Below are positions 44,542-60,099 of a DNA stretch of 64,000 nucleotides, in pieces (the stretch's first letter is position 1; every line of letters begins with the position of its first letter). Source of the stretch: Amaranthus tricolor. Lineage: Eukaryota; Streptophyta; Magnoliopsida; Caryophyllales; Amaranthaceae. Both the position numbers and the translations under genes were made by a program. A model generated the notes under the pieces. It worked only from the letters and a program-made list of their open reading frames with translations, did not search any database and had not been told where the DNA came from. The stretch is taken from assembly GCF_026212465.1 (NCBI RefSeq), contig NC_080053.1, positions 16,408,048 to 16,472,047 on the forward strand, given 5' to 3'.

Positions 44542-45741
44542 TGTTGGCCTCTTAAGGTTTTGATGATGACTTCACTTTTAGATAAACAAACATATTTTTA
44601 GAGATTGTTTTGTAGGTATATATCCGATTTAGTTTGAATCGTTGATGAAGCCTATGACTTGGTTCATGGAAGATGTACATGTCTTAATATGTCCAAGATG
44701 TTAGATAAGTGTTATAATGTTCAAAGTAGACGTACAGTCTACTGTTCCTAAAATGAACATTCTGACTGAAGTTGAAGCTGGAGACAGTACGCTGTTCCTA
44801 CGTAGCAGGTTTGAAGAATAGCATCAACTGAAAAATTGCGAATTAATTATTTTCTGTTTTTAAGTTGATGTAATGGTTTAGAATTAATTTAATTGCTTAA
44901 TTATTGATAAATTGGTTGGCAAATCTATTTTTAGGTTTTCTAAAAATAGCCCAAGACTTTTTCTTAATTAGATTTAGATCTCCTATTTTTTAGGATCTTA
45001 TGTTTTTAACTCCTATGCTATTTTTAGCATTAAGGAAACTGATTTTTCTTTGAGCAAATAACAGCCGGACATTTTCTTAATTCCACCACCTTTTGTTTTG
45101 AGAACGTGGGGTAGTGGAGGTATGTGTGAGATAGTGGACGTTATGCTTATGGTAACTGCTGGCTGTTCCCTCTATAAATAGAAGGAACTTTGCTCGAACC
45201 AAAATGGAGTCAAGAGTGTCCATTAAAGGGAGATCAAATCAAGAAAAATATTTTCAGTTTTTACATGCCAATCAACTTATTATATTTTTCTTAAGTAATT
45301 ATTTTAATTGTAATCCTCTTGAGAATTGGCCTTGTAAGGGTTGATGTGTGATTTGTTGTAATTAGACTTGTGGGAAGTCTAAGGGAATTAGAGAAAAGAA
45401 ACGTGAGAAGAGAAAGAGAAAGAGAGAATAGAGAAAGAGAATTAGGCCTAGAGTAGAGAAGCTTCAAGTGAAGCAAACATTGTTTTGTGTAATTATAATT
45501 GATTGCCTAAACATAGTGAGAATTTTGAAATCCCGGGGGGTCGTGGTTTTTCCTTCTTATTAGGCCAAGAAGGTTTCCACGTAAAATCTTTGTCTCCTTT
45601 TTATTTCTTGCTTCTTAAGTTTAAGTTTTATTTTGTTTGTTAAAATTCCGCAAGTTAGAGCAAAAACGTAGTACAACTCAATACATAACAATTCACCCCC
45701 CCCCCTCTTGTTGCATTTGATCATCTCTTCATATTCCAACA
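44542..45741 (+). repeat. 3' LTR of copia copy 2
   Basis: 1200 bp; the three extra bases against the 5' LTR are in the C-run (ten C versus seven). About nine substitutions were counted by eye. TATA box at 45173-45180. Any transcript start in this LTR would read into Athila 3' sequence. Confidence 0.96.
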
Positions 45742-45746
45742 GTAGC
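45742..45746 (+). repeat. Target-site duplication (gtagc), right copy
   Basis: Identical to 35212-35216. Confidence 0.95.
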
Positions 45747-47843
45747 TTTTCCCTAGTCCAAAGCATTCGGGACAATACTTAGACTTTCTTGGGGGGAGGG
45801 TACATATTTCTTCAATCCCAATAGTTTATGTGTATGTGCATTCTTAGGTTTTAAGTTTTGTCTCACCATGTCTCCTATTACTGTTGGTCCTTGCTCGTCT
45901 GATGATAATTTGGTATCTAGCTTGAATTAATTAGCTTTGTTGTGGTTTGTCTTTTTAGCTACCCTGACCATGTGTGCTTGTTTTATCTTTTTGTGACCAT
46001 CTTGGGCATTACGCTAGGGCTTAGGGCTCCACACTCTTGACTTGCGACAAGTAAACCATTTGATGCCGTTTTGTGGGGCCACCTTGAACCTAGGGGCATG
46101 GCACCGCCTTTGAGTTGGAACAAGCACCCTAACTCGGGTGAGGATTGAGCCTTGTTATGTGATTATGTTTGGCTTTTAAGGTGTGAATAGGTAGCGCACA
46201 AGGCATGATCTAGGAGCCTTGACTAGAGACATATTTTGTTTTGATTGCTTGGACCTACCCTATGCCCTTAACTTCTTACTCCCTCCCTTTTCACCTTAAC
46301 ACGAAACTCATCCTTTTTTATGACCCTTTAATCTTTCACTTTCTTGCACAATCATTTACATTCTAAATCTTTACACCTTTTCCCATTCACTGTCCATCCC
46401 ATCTCACCTTATCCATAAACCATTCTTTCTTTGCAATTCTTTGAGGTTTGCATTGTCGAATTCATTGATTGGATAAGTCTCACTTGGTTTAGTTTTATTG
46501 TAGTCCATTTCTTTACTTTTTAAGGTCGCCAATCCATTTGTATAGTCATGGTCACATAGTAGTATAACATATTGTTTCATTATATTTTGTAACAAGGGTA
46601 GCTAGTAGCACCAATTTGTTAGTATTTTTGTCAATGACATGGAATATCATCTTTCAATTTGTTCAATCATGATGTTGTTATTATAGCATGTTTATTACCA
46701 TTGCACAAAAAACGAGAAAACGAAAAAGAAAAAAAAGAGAAGAAAAAATAACAAGCTTGTTCTAATTTAATTGTTTATTTACCAAGTGTGCACTTATAGT
46801 CTCTTAGGCTTGTATTAGGTCAACCTATAGCTTTTGAATTCCCTTTTATTTTGCGACTTATTCTTTACTAGCTTTAATCTGCTCCCCCCTTTTCAAACCA
46901 TTAATCCCTTCACCATTTTGTAGATGTGGTCCATCTTTTTGCAATGAAGTCTTGGTCACATGGTTCCCGGGTATCGAGGTACGAAACCTTGAAACAACTT
47001 TGTGTGGATAGCTCTCATCTTATTTGGATGACACATCCAGTTCATTTTCTCCTTATGGTGTTAGATCTTTGCTTTTGAAAGTATGTTTTGATCATATGCT
47101 CATACTCTTATTGATTTATAATTGTGAGCATAATTACTTTGAGTAATTGGAGATGATTACTGATGCTAGTTATTTCATTTTTGATGATGACAAAACCTTG
47201 TCAAGGGGGTTGTCCAATTATTTATGCAATAGTTCATTGTCAAATGAAATAATCCTGAAGCTTGGTGAAAGTTCACTAATGAGGAAGCTTGATTATGATT
47301 CTTTTCATGACATTTTGTCACTTGGTTAGATTATATCACAACGTTATTATGTTGATCCTTTGGATAGTCTAAGTAAAGCTAATAAGAGGTATGATTATCT
47401 TTCAAAGCTTGGGTGGAATTATCATGATACTAATGGAGACTCTTATGGGTCTAAATCTCATTTTTGTGTTCATGATACAAGCTATGCTATTCTCTTGATA
47501 TCCATGTGGAGTTTATTTGTTTTCAAAAAGTTCCATAGAGATCAAATTGTTCTTGCTTTGGTTCGTATCCCAAACGAATCAAACCGGGTGTTCACATATT
47601 CAATGTTCTGAATTCAAAGATCTTGAAGTTGCTGATTTTATATCTCAAGATTTTGGAACTGCTGAGTTTTAATTTCAAGGTGTTGGAGATGATGATGAAT
47701 TTTCTTACTACACGTTCAAAGCTTTGAGTTGTTATCAAGATATTCGATCTCGGAGCTTATTATCATAAATTCATGGTATCTGTTACTCTTCGTTTGATCC
47801 TTTTGAATTTGAGGACAAATTCTTTTCAAGAGAGAGAGTATGA
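45747..47843 (+). mobile_element. Athila-like remnant, right segment (3' non-coding)
   Basis: The sequence directly after the Sirevirus carries the typical Athila post-ORF string AGCATTCGGGACAATACTT followed by TTGGGGGGAGGG (45789-45800). Beyond it there is ~2 kb with only short unrelated ORFs (for example 47147-47329 and 47360-47611) that match nothing I know. At 47811-47843 a GAGGACAAATTC and AGAGAGAGAGTA tract resembles a gypsy polypurine tract. Confidence 0.6.
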
Positions 47844-51061
<3,218 letters not shown>

Positions 51062-52340
51062 AAGCTAAACACGTTTTATTATTAAAAACCACTTCTCGTC
51101 GACGTGAATAAAATCGTACATGGCTTTGTATATTGGTTGTCTTTGAATGGTGTCTTCTTGGATAAGGCGCAAAATCCACTCCACCCTTCTTATTTTGTTG
51201 GCATCGGTTAAAGCGGGGTGTAATGGATTTGAATGTGCATTTATCTCGCCTCTTTTTATCAACCTCCAAACCATTGATAGTGCCAATTCTAAACATGTTG
51301 CCACATCTCTAATGCAAGTACGTTCGCCCATTGGTTTAGACTCAAGTATGTTTGATGGTACCACCACTCTTTTTCTTCCAGCGTTTTTGTACTTCGATTC
51401 AACAACGGATGGCTTGTTTGCTTCTTTGGTTTGAATTGCTCGTTTCCATAAATTTCTTATGGTTCTATCATGATAACCGTATTTTTGAGCAATCCATTTA
51501 AATGTACCATGAGGAAGTGAGTCACTAACTTTTTGTGACAACATTTCTTGGAAAATAAGATGCCTTAACTCATTGCTGAACCTTGGCTTATGATGATCTT
51601 GTTGCTTTGGTTCTTGTTCTTTCATATTTTGTGGTTCTTCTTTTGATTCTGAACTGGACTCTTGATCATATGCATTTGATCCAAAGTACCAAGCCCCCTA
51701 TTGCTCATCTTCACTTCCTGAAGCCATTGAAGGACACTGATGCACTGATTTTTTTTTCAAAAACTGTTAAGGCTACTGTTTTTGAAGATAATTCAAGATT
51801 TTATAGACAGCTAAGTATGTTTGTTTTGATATTTTGGTGTACTGTACAGCAGTCTTTATAGACTGATCTAGAATTTTGTAAGGTGACTTTTTTCAGATTA
51901 TGTTCGTAATTGTAATTGTAAGTTCTTAATTATGGCCATTTGTAAGGTCTGGAATTCGTAAGGTCTTAATCCATGTAATTGTAAGTTGGCCAATGCAAGG
52001 AGTTTGTAATTTCAAATTATGGTTGTTTTATTTTTTTGGATGGATTAAGTTCCCTCCTTTTATTAGAATGAATCTCTAAAATTTCCCAATTTGGAAAGTT
52101 TAGCATAGTTGGTTAATTTTCCCTCCATGTACAGTTCTCTCTCCTCTTTAATTACATTAATAAAATCAGTTTTTTTGTTTTACCTTTTTTTATTTTTATT
52201 TTCTCTCTCATACTTTCAATACAATCATTACTTCACACTATTATTTAATTAAAATAATACCCACTTCAACCAAAGATTCTATCTTCCTTAATATGTGTGA
52301 AAAACCCATAGTGGAAGAACATAAAAAAACGAAGGGAGTA
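51062..52340 (-). mobile_element. Truncated mariner-like element 1
   Basis: The 5' terminus on the minus strand is at about 52338, starting CTCCCTTCGTTTTTTTATG and preceded by TA, the usual plant mariner/Stowaway end and target. A ~610-bp leader and the N-terminal half of a transposase follow. The element breaks off after the first catalytic Asp at about 51062; no second terminus was found. Confidence 0.8.
51065..51727 (-). pseudogene. Mariner-like transposase, N-terminal half
   Basis: The start at 51727 (MASGSEDEQ) is followed at codon 10 by TAG, then the frame runs open: an acidic Glu/Ser/Lys head, a helix-turn-helix region (FKWIAQKYGYHDRTIRNLWKRA), a second helical region (CIRDVATCLELALSMVWRLIK), and FIHVDEKWF with the first catalytic Asp. 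It stops shortly after (LIIKRV). The second and third catalytic residues are absent. It would bind terminal repeats and cut DNA if whole; this copy is dead. Confidence 0.88.
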
Positions 52341-52635
52341 TATACTTTTATGTATAGTGAAGGGAAAGCTTGCAAGTGAAGGTAGACGAGGTTCTACGTC
52401 AACATCAAAATAAAAAAAAATGGAAACGAGACATGTAAAGGGACAAAACCTATTGTTTTAATTTTATATACTATTTAATATGAATTTTTTGTTACTTTCC
52501 TACAATTTATTGTCTTGTAGGAAATTGTTTTTTTGCATGCAAAAGATTTTGTATTTGTTCTCTAATTTTAAAAACTTAAACATATATAAAGTTATTTTTT
52601 TTGCTTGCTTTTAAACAAATTATTTTCTTATATAG
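52341..52635. other. AT-rich interval upstream of transposon-type pseudogene
   Basis: No coding trace. It may be leader sequence of the following gene on the plus strand. Confidence 0.3.
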
Positions 52636-54270
52636 ATGTCCAAAATTGTTGTTGGCAAAAATATGCAATATATAAAGCGTAATTTGAAGAAGGATGTTGC
52701 TTCGACGTCTATTGTTATTAAACAGGAAAAGTAAGAGATCAGAAATTGTTGTTTTTTAATTATTTTGTTTCATTTGTTGTCGCGTGCAACTTTATGTATA
52801 CATCTTGTAAAAGAGTTTTTATTGATGATAATTATGTTGCTTTTTATTTAATTTTTGTTGTTAGTAACATATTTTTAGATTCCTTAAGTGGCAGGCGAAA
52901 AGAATCCTTTCATTTACTTTCGAATTCAGGGGGACTTATGCTTTTAGGTGATATGATGTCCTTGAAACAAAAAGAAAATTTGAAAGAAATCGGGTTTAAT
53001 GGTTTATTGCATGTTAATTTGTTGAAAAGCTTTCACGGTATTGTGCCTTGGTTCATCAAACAATATGACGCTGAAACAAATGTCTTTATTGTGATTCTTA
53101 TTTAGTTGCTCAATTGAGGGAGAAACTAGATGGTTGTCAAAGTAGGGAAATATCTTCCCAAAAATTGTTTGATAAGATTGCGACTAATTTAAGGGATGGG
53201 GGGACTTGATTTTAAAAGGTTCTTTGTTATGTATGTCATGGTTACCTATTTGGCCCCCACCCCTCATAAGCAAGTACATTGAAGCTTAGCTAAGCCTCTG
53301 GATGATGTTGATGCAATAGGATCTATGGATTGGTGTGGTTGGGTGTTAAAAAAGCATAGGAAAAATGTGAAAAGGGCACAAAATAAGGAATTGAAATACA
53401 TTCCTGTTTATGTTTCTATATTGGAATTAGCATTTTATTATAGGTTTAGTATGAAGGGAGTTTGGCCCTCAAAAGAATTACCTTTAGTACAACACTAGAC
53501 CAATGATCTTTTGAAAGAGAGAGCTAAATTGGAATTAAAGGCAAGATCAATGGCCTGCGGGTGTTTGATTCTATTGCATACTAAATTACTTGAAAGAAGA
53601 TTGACAAGAATTTCATTCAATTTCAACAACAAAATGTGCTGCAACAAGATTATTTGTCAATCCCTTTGCCCCGAGGTTACAAGATGCATAACGACGAGGA
53701 CATTCATAATAAATCAAAAGATGTAACTTTATATTAATTTTTTTAGTACTGTTATGTTTTAAGACTTTTAAAACTTTTAATGTTTCCTTCTAAGAGTTTC
53801 ATGTTGCTGGTCTTTAAAGTTTAATGTTCTATATTATAGTTATTGTTACTTTTGTAACAGTTTCATTTTATTGATTTAATTTCATTGTTTCAAACAATTT
53901 TTAAGCTCATTTGTCTCTATCAAACCGTTTAATGTTACATTTTAACAATTTCATGTTGCTAATCTAGAGTTTATTGTTTTTGTCTAACAGTTTAATGTTA
54001 CTTTTTATCAGGAAATTGTTGAGGAATCAACCAAAATGAAAAGGAATATAGATATTGTTACGCAATATTATATGAACAACTTTAAGAGACTAAAATCAAT
54101 GGCTACTCAAGCTATAACCTCAAATGGGCAGAAAAAGCGGAAAGACTCTCTATCGCCAACTATTTTACAATGGCTCTCTAACCGAATGTTTGGAAGGAAA
54201 TAAATGATGTAGTTGGAAAACTCATGGATGTTAGGAAAAGAGCTTCTAACATAGAGTTTCCATCATTTGA
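52636..54270 (+). pseudogene. Degraded paralogue of the spliced transposon-type gene at 62532
   Basis: Exon 1 (52636-52730, start MSKIVVGKNMQYIKRN) ends at GTAAGA. The intron 52731-52894 and exon 2 from 52895 are in the same phase (2) and at the same protein position as in the gene at 62532. Exon 2 reads KENLKEIGFNGLLHVNLLKS and VPWFIKQYDAETNVFI, then after stops and frameshifts FFVMYVMVTYLAPTPHKQ and DAIGSMDWCGWVLKKHRKNV and SILELAFYYRF. These align in order with the downstream gene's KISVREIGFGGLLSL, VLHAISSFLAPTQNR, NWCKYVLDQF and VLLEIIYFHRL. A later exon-like piece (54012-54210) begins EIVEESTKMKRNIDIVTQYY. It is clearly broken. Function of the family is unknown to me beyond its frequent occurrence in plant transposons. 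Confidence 0.75.
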
Positions 54271-54391
54271 TTAATGTTGGCCAAGCGCAGAACAAAGAGA
54301 ATATTGACAAAAGGAAAAAGAAGATGAATTGATGAATTGAAGAATTTGAAATGTTGTGTTAGAAAAACTCATTTGGTAAATACTTTTGTCA

Positions 54392-55890
54392 CACTAGTGG
54401 AAAAAATCTTATTTGTTGCGTGACATATGTTGCGGTTTTTCAATTACGCAGCATAAAATAGGATGAAAAAACGAGGGAAAAAAAATTAGGTTCTATGTTG
54501 CGGTTCCCCAAATACCGCAGCATATAGTCAGTTTTAAAAAAAAAAAAGAAAATTACATTATATGCTGCGGTTTTTGAAGAACCGCAGCATATAATGTAAA
54601 TTATATTTTTTTAAGAAAAAACGCCCATCTCATATATCCTTCTTGTTCAATAAGCTAAACTACTATTTCATTAAAAAGTTAACAAAAGCTAGTTAAACCC
54701 TTCTAAAACCCACGAAAAACCACTATTGTTGCTCTTGAATTCTTCATCTTCCTCGTTATTCAACTCACGAACAGTTGCTAAACCCACGAAACAATAGCTA
54801 AACTACTGTGTTCTTCAAAACCCACAAACAGCTATTCGAAAAACCCACGAATTCTTCAACTTCTTGTTCAAAGCATTGTTCTTGTTCATCTTCAAAATCC
54901 ACGAAATTGAGGTATCATTTCTCTTTTCAATATATTCAACCCTTAGTTTTGCTAGCTATTCGATATATTTAGGGCTAATTTTTTTTATACTAATTTTGTT
55001 TTCGTTTTTCATTATAGATTACTTAACCCAAGAATTGAAGGTAATTTTATTTAGTTTTTTAACTTGCAAGTTCATCTTTTTATTGTTTTACTCGTAATTT
55101 AGAGCTAAAGATATCAAGTATTTGTGAATTTGACATTTTCATGTTTATGTTATTAATTTGTTAATTATTTGTGTATTTTGTTAAAAATGTAGTTTGTTGT
55201 TGTAGATATGTTTTAATTATTAGAATTAGATAGAATAAACATATTTTTAGGGTTAAATGATTTATTTTTAGGCTTAATATGATGTATGAAGTATAGAATT
55301 AGAATATGTTTGGTTATATAGAATTAGAATATGAAGTATGAAGTATGAAGTATACAGTGTTACTTATTTTAAATGATTTTATTTTAGAATGTAATGTAGT
55401 GGTTATATAGAATTAAAATATAAAGTACATATTTAGGGTTAAATATGTTTAGTATAAATAAGTATATATTTTTAAGGTTAAATATATTTGGTATAAATAA
55501 GTATATATGTTTAAAAATGATTATAATTTTGTTTTGAATTAATTAATCACACTTAGGATGACAAAAGATCGTTCTTGGATGCATGAAAGCATTAAATCTT
55601 CAGAATTTATTGATGGCATATTAGAATTTTGTAGTATTGCCGTAGAATTTTGTAGAACTACGTGCTAAGTTGCGTTTTTAAGGTTTTTAAAGCGTTTTAG
55701 GCACTTTCTCGCATAAAGTAGTTCAAACTAGGTTTGTTTTGCATGAAACTTGGCACACAACACTATTTGATATATATTATTATGTTGAAATGGTTAGAAT
55801 TGAAAACAATAGACATATGCTTGAAATTACGTGTTAAGTTGCGTTTTTAAGGTTTTTAAAGCTTTTTTGGCACTAACATCTATTATCTTT
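54392..55890 (+). mobile_element. CACTA element 5' end, copy 2
   Basis: It starts CACTAGTGGAAAAAAT, identical to copy 1 over 16 bp, and has the same subterminal motif family (CCGCAGCATATA and TATGCTGCGG at about 54498-54590). A leader rich in CCCACGAA/TTCTTCA units follows, then a short exon with a transposase-associated motif at 55558. A 36-bp unit (TTGCGTTTTTAAGGTTTTTAAAGC core) is repeated at about 55668 and 55840. The right boundary is unclear, as LTR-like sequence begins near 55890. No 3' terminus seen. Confidence 0.75.
55558..55668 (+). pseudogene. CACTA transposase first-exon fragment (transposase-associated domain)
   Basis: ATG at 55558 gives TKDRSWMHESIKSSEFIDGI and LEFCSIAVE, then a stop at codon 37. 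The DRSWM...S.EFI.G..EF pattern is that of the plant transposase-associated domain that begins many CACTA transposases. Too short to judge further, but the position inside a CACTA 5' end supports it. Confidence 0.55.
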
Positions 55891-57442
55891 TAGTGCTTTG
55901 TTCAAGATAATGGTATTCATCGCGGCTACTAGTAAATTATGAGTAAATTAGATGAGTTCTTAATTGAAAAATTTATAGGGAATGTGTTACTAGTAAGTTA
56001 TGTGATGATGAGAATCTAAGGGTGGATTATAATTATAGTAGGAGACTACTCTAATGACTTGGTTTTGATTAGTTAGTGTTCTTGGATATGTTGTTTAATT
56101 AGAAGATATGGATCTTGTAGTAGATACTAGAATAGTGAAAATGAAGACTTTGGGATATATTGCTAATAATCGTGGTATTAGTTTAGAGAATTATGGTTAT
56201 GGTAAAATGTTGAATGATTGGATGTTCTTGAAAGTATCTAAGGTTCTTGTGGAAATCATTAGTTGAATGGATAAATTAGCTGTGTTCTTTTATCTAGATA
56301 GTTTATTATTCTTGTTTGGTTTCTTGGTTTTGAGTTTAGATGAACATAGAAGTGTTGAATTGGAAAAAATCTACAAAGGGAATTGTGGAGATGTATGATC
56401 TTTACAAGAATATAAGTTAGTCTAAAGTAAGGTTATATATTTTGATGATATTAAGAGTTGGAGTTAGAACTTGCCCAATCTTTAAAATTAGAAATATTAG
56501 AATAGAAGTTGGAACTACGATGCGGTCATAGGAGGAGATGCAATGAGTTATATGAACCTAGTTTGTAGTATCGAACGCTTTATTGTGATGTTATGTTTGT
56601 TATGCTTCAGGAGGCGACGTCATCAAGGAACCTTTCTAGTAATCGCGGAGAAATAGACTTAGCTTCTTGAAGCGTCTTTGGTGAGCAGTAACAGTCCCTT
56701 AAAGGGATCTGGCCAGACTACTTTTCTTGAAAATAATTTTATTAAAGCTCTTTTGAAATTAAAAATTGTTGAGACAAATGTTGTGATGGCTTATGATGAT
56801 ATTGTTATATGGGTCAATGGATCGGGCTTACGAGCTGGTCATTGACGGAGTGGTGGGACATCGTCTCTTGCTCCCTGGTTTTGAGGTGAGTTGTCATTCA
56901 GATATTCACTAACTTTACCCGAGAGTGACATAGCCTTAGAGCTATAGGGCACCTCTCAAACTAGACTCCCTGTGCGCACATAGATCTAGGAAACTGATGT
57001 TGCTTTTAAACTTCTGTTTTGATTTACTGTGTTTTGTTGTTTTGGATTATTACCTCTCATACAGTTTAATCTAATCCCTTGTTGCTTCCATCTTTTAGTT
57101 TGTGTATAGATCGAATCCGGTCGGGAGCACTGGGTTAGCAGACTTGATTAGAGTTCCAAAGATGTCATATTGAGCAGAGCACATGGAAATTTATAGTTTT
57201 GTATTAGGATTATGTTAAGTGTATAATAGACTTGGTTGTGTTGGTTATATTGGACTTAAAGTGAATTGTATGATTTCCTTATGACTTAGATAGATTCTTG
57301 GATTGAGAATTAGCTGATTTAGCTATGGTTTAGAACTAAAGGCTCATTTGCACAAGTTTTAAAATTGAGATTTGAGTTTTCTTGGAAATTAATCCTTGTG
57401 ATGACCCTGTTTACTCTGTCAACGGTAAGTCGGATTTTTACA
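55890..57442 (+). repeat. Diverged gypsy LTR fragment related to the 15382-19291 solo LTR
   Basis: Patchy but collinear similarity to 16190-19291 after skipping the hAT element, with conserved blocks around GTGGAAATCATTAGTTGAATGG, the CAGTCCCTTAAAGGG and CTGGCCAGACTACTTTTCTTGAAAATAA zones, CCTGTGCGCACATAGATCTAGG and CAACGGTAAGTCGG. The 3' end (57442, TTTTTACA) corresponds to the LTR end; the 5' part is missing or unrecognisable. No TSD seen. Confidence 0.7.
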
Positions 57443-57857
<415 letters not shown>

Positions 57858-57891
57858 GTTAATTGTACAGCAACTAACTTGTTTGTCTTAA

Positions 57892-59090
57892 GAACCAGAT
57901 AGACATTTTCCATGGGGTACAATCAAAACAATTGCATTGCAACATAACACATCTAGGTGGACAGTAGCAAGGCTTTGGGAATCAGCCAAAACAGCAATGC
58001 AAAATGGCATTGTAGTTGATGTAAATAGTAGAAAAAGGGGAAGAGTTGGTAGGAAACTAAGAGTCTTTGACAAGACTCTACTTAATGTTGTTCCAATTGA
58101 AAAGAGGACCATAATTGGAGCAATGGAAGTGCAATTGGGCATTGGGCATTCACAAGTTTATAGAATGATGAAATCTGATAATATTAGAGCCCATAAAAAT
58201 TCAATTAAACCAAAACTTTCTCATAACCACAAAATAAGAAGACTAAACTTTATTCTATCCCAAATAATACCACCTACTATAGACAACCCACCAAAGTTCA
58301 GTTTGATGTATAATGGCGTACACATCGATGAAAAATGGTTCTATATGAGTAGGGAAATACAAAGGTACTATTTATTCCCATGGGAAGAGGAAGAACCATA
58401 CAGGTGTGTGCCAAACAAAAATTTCATAGGTAAAGTAATGTTTATAGCAGCCGTTGCAAGACCTCAAATTAGTACTGATGAAGAAGTGTTGTGGGATGGA
58501 AAAATAGGAATTTTTCCATTCACTGAGACTTATTATGCAATAAGAAGGTCAGTAAATAGACCAGGAGGTACACCACAGCTAAGATCAGAGCAATAACAAA
58601 AGTTACACGAGATGTCATTCGAGATAAACTAATCAATGAAGTTCTACAAGCAATCAGATTGAAATGGCTAGCAAATGGAGTCAAAGATATTTGGATTCAA
58701 CAAGATAATATCAAGCCACATATTTTAACAAATGATCAAGCATTAAATGAAGAAGCTAACAAAGATGAAGTTAACATAAGACTAGTTTGTCAACCGGCAT
58801 CCAGTCCAGATATGAACATCTTAGATTTGGGTTTGTTTAGTGCACTACAATCAATTCAATTCAAGTCATTCCAGAAAGACCTCAAAGATTTGATCAAGGC
58901 GGTCAATGATGCATACGACACTTTTAAACCAAAACTTTTGAACTACACGTGGATACAATATCAACTATGCATGCTAGAGGTGTTGAAAGCTAGAGGTGGT
59001 AATAATTACAAGAATCCACACATTGGAAAACAAAGATTAGACAGGTTGGGTATGTTGCCAAGACAATTAGAAGTTCCTCCAGAACTTTAA
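57892..59090 (+). pseudogene. Plant mariner-like transposase (DD39D), one frameshift
   Basis: Open from 57892 (after a TAA at 57889); the N-terminal ~50 residues expected from element 1 are missing. It shows an HTH ([22 protein letters not shown]), GIGHSQVYRMMKSDNIRAH, and the first catalytic Asp in HIDEKWFYM (residue ~131 counted from 57937). After a frameshift at about 58575-58590 the frame continues (58659-59090) with WIQQDN (second Asp) and SPDMNILDLGLF. Counting from the second Asp, 39 residues precede the Asp of NILD, giving the plant DD39D signature. The end at 59090 (QLEVPPEL) looks natural. It catalyses cut-and-paste at TA targets; this copy is broken once and lacks its start. Confidence 0.9.
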
Positions 59091-59600
59091 TGCAGCACGT
59101 CAATTTTTATCTCATGGTATATTTGATCTCAATGATCTTCCACAAAAAGATTGAAATTAATTATCAACATGTAGAAATGAATTAACACCCTTATAGTTTT
59201 GGATCACAAGGGTTGTCTAACTTTAGTTAAGTAGACATTTTGTAAATATTACAATATTATGTAGACATGGATCAACATTTTGTAAAGGAAAGAACATTTA
59301 AGACGACATTTTGTAACTATCAACTTATGCACACCTCTCCATTTAGTCATTGAGGTGGTTATTACACACAAAAATCTAATCAAGTTAAACATCATTCATC
59401 AATCCAAGCTTCACTTGTGTACGTTTATTTAACTCTCAGAATTAAGGTTTAACATCATTTGAAATTGTACAAATGTAAGTACTTTAGCCTCATCTTAGTG
59501 CTTGAAACGGCATTGAGACAAAACACATTAACCATTGCCAAATCAGTAACTTAATTAAGTTTCAACCTCATACCAAGCAATTTATGTGGCAATAAAACAA
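59091..59600 (+). other. 3' flank of mariner transposase
   Basis: AT-rich with repeated CATTTTGTAA units (about 59235, 59277, 59307); no coding trace. Confidence 0.4.
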
Positions 59601-59883
59601 CAAAATATGTTAATATCTCATGCTCATGTCAAGTAATCGAAGGTGACAATGAAACACATTACAATATACACATTTCATCAGAGAAATAACAATCATCATT
59701 GAGAAAGCAGATAAGTATGGGGCACAATACATAGCATGGCCAACAAGATAACATTTTTCATGAGCATAAACATCATCATAAATAATTAAGTAAAAGTTAG
59801 AATGCTCATGTGTGAAGACCACGGATTGTCGTCTTGCGTGGCAGCTTTGGTTTAGGTTCTACCTTCTCAAATAATGCATAATC

Positions 59884-60096
59884 CTACTCATCTGGTAAAC
59901 CGTGGTACCAAGGCGAGGGTTCTTGTTCAGGATCATTAAGAGAAGTTAATTCCCCACAATTCAGATAATAATGATCATACCAAGAACCAAAGATATTGTC
60001 ATATTTGATACATTCTCTTTGGACATCAGTTAATGAGTCGAGCGATTTTTCCTTTGTGTCCATCTCCAAAGGCAACCAAGCAAGGTAATCTTATAA
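59884..60096 (-). CDS. Unidentified small protein exon, minus strand
   Basis: The minus strand reads DYLAWLPLEMDTKEKSLDSL and TDVQRECIKYDNIFGSWYDHYY, then LTSLNDPEQEPSPWYHGLPDE and a TAG at 59884-59886. After that stop the same frame continues for 25 codons (DYALFEKVEPKPKLPRKTT) to a TGA. The composition looks like real protein (Trp, Tyr and Pro spaced as in folded domains) and it opens after an intron-like T-rich region with an upstream promoter at ~61240. I do not recognise it. It could be a captured host exon or a second mariner gene. Confidence 0.4.
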
Positions 60097-60099
60097 CAG

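Larger units (their letters stand above)
35217..45741 (+). mobile_element. Complete Sirevirus-like Ty1/copia element, copy 2
   Basis: The element is 10,525 bp: 5' LTR, PBS, gag, PR-IN-RT-RH pol, an additional ORF after pol, a polypurine tract and a 3' LTR, with a perfect 5-bp TSD. Large size, long gag with two zinc knuckles, integrase before RT and an extra gene downstream of pol fit Sireviruses. By eye the LTRs differ at about nine substitutions plus a 3-base C-run indel, so the insertion is recent. The only lesion seen in the coding frames is a TGA in pol. Confidence 0.95.

Noticed and set aside
47147..47611. Two short ORFs considered as a small host gene
   Set aside because: No recognisable motif, no promoter or splice context, and the position is within the Athila 3' non-coding stretch.
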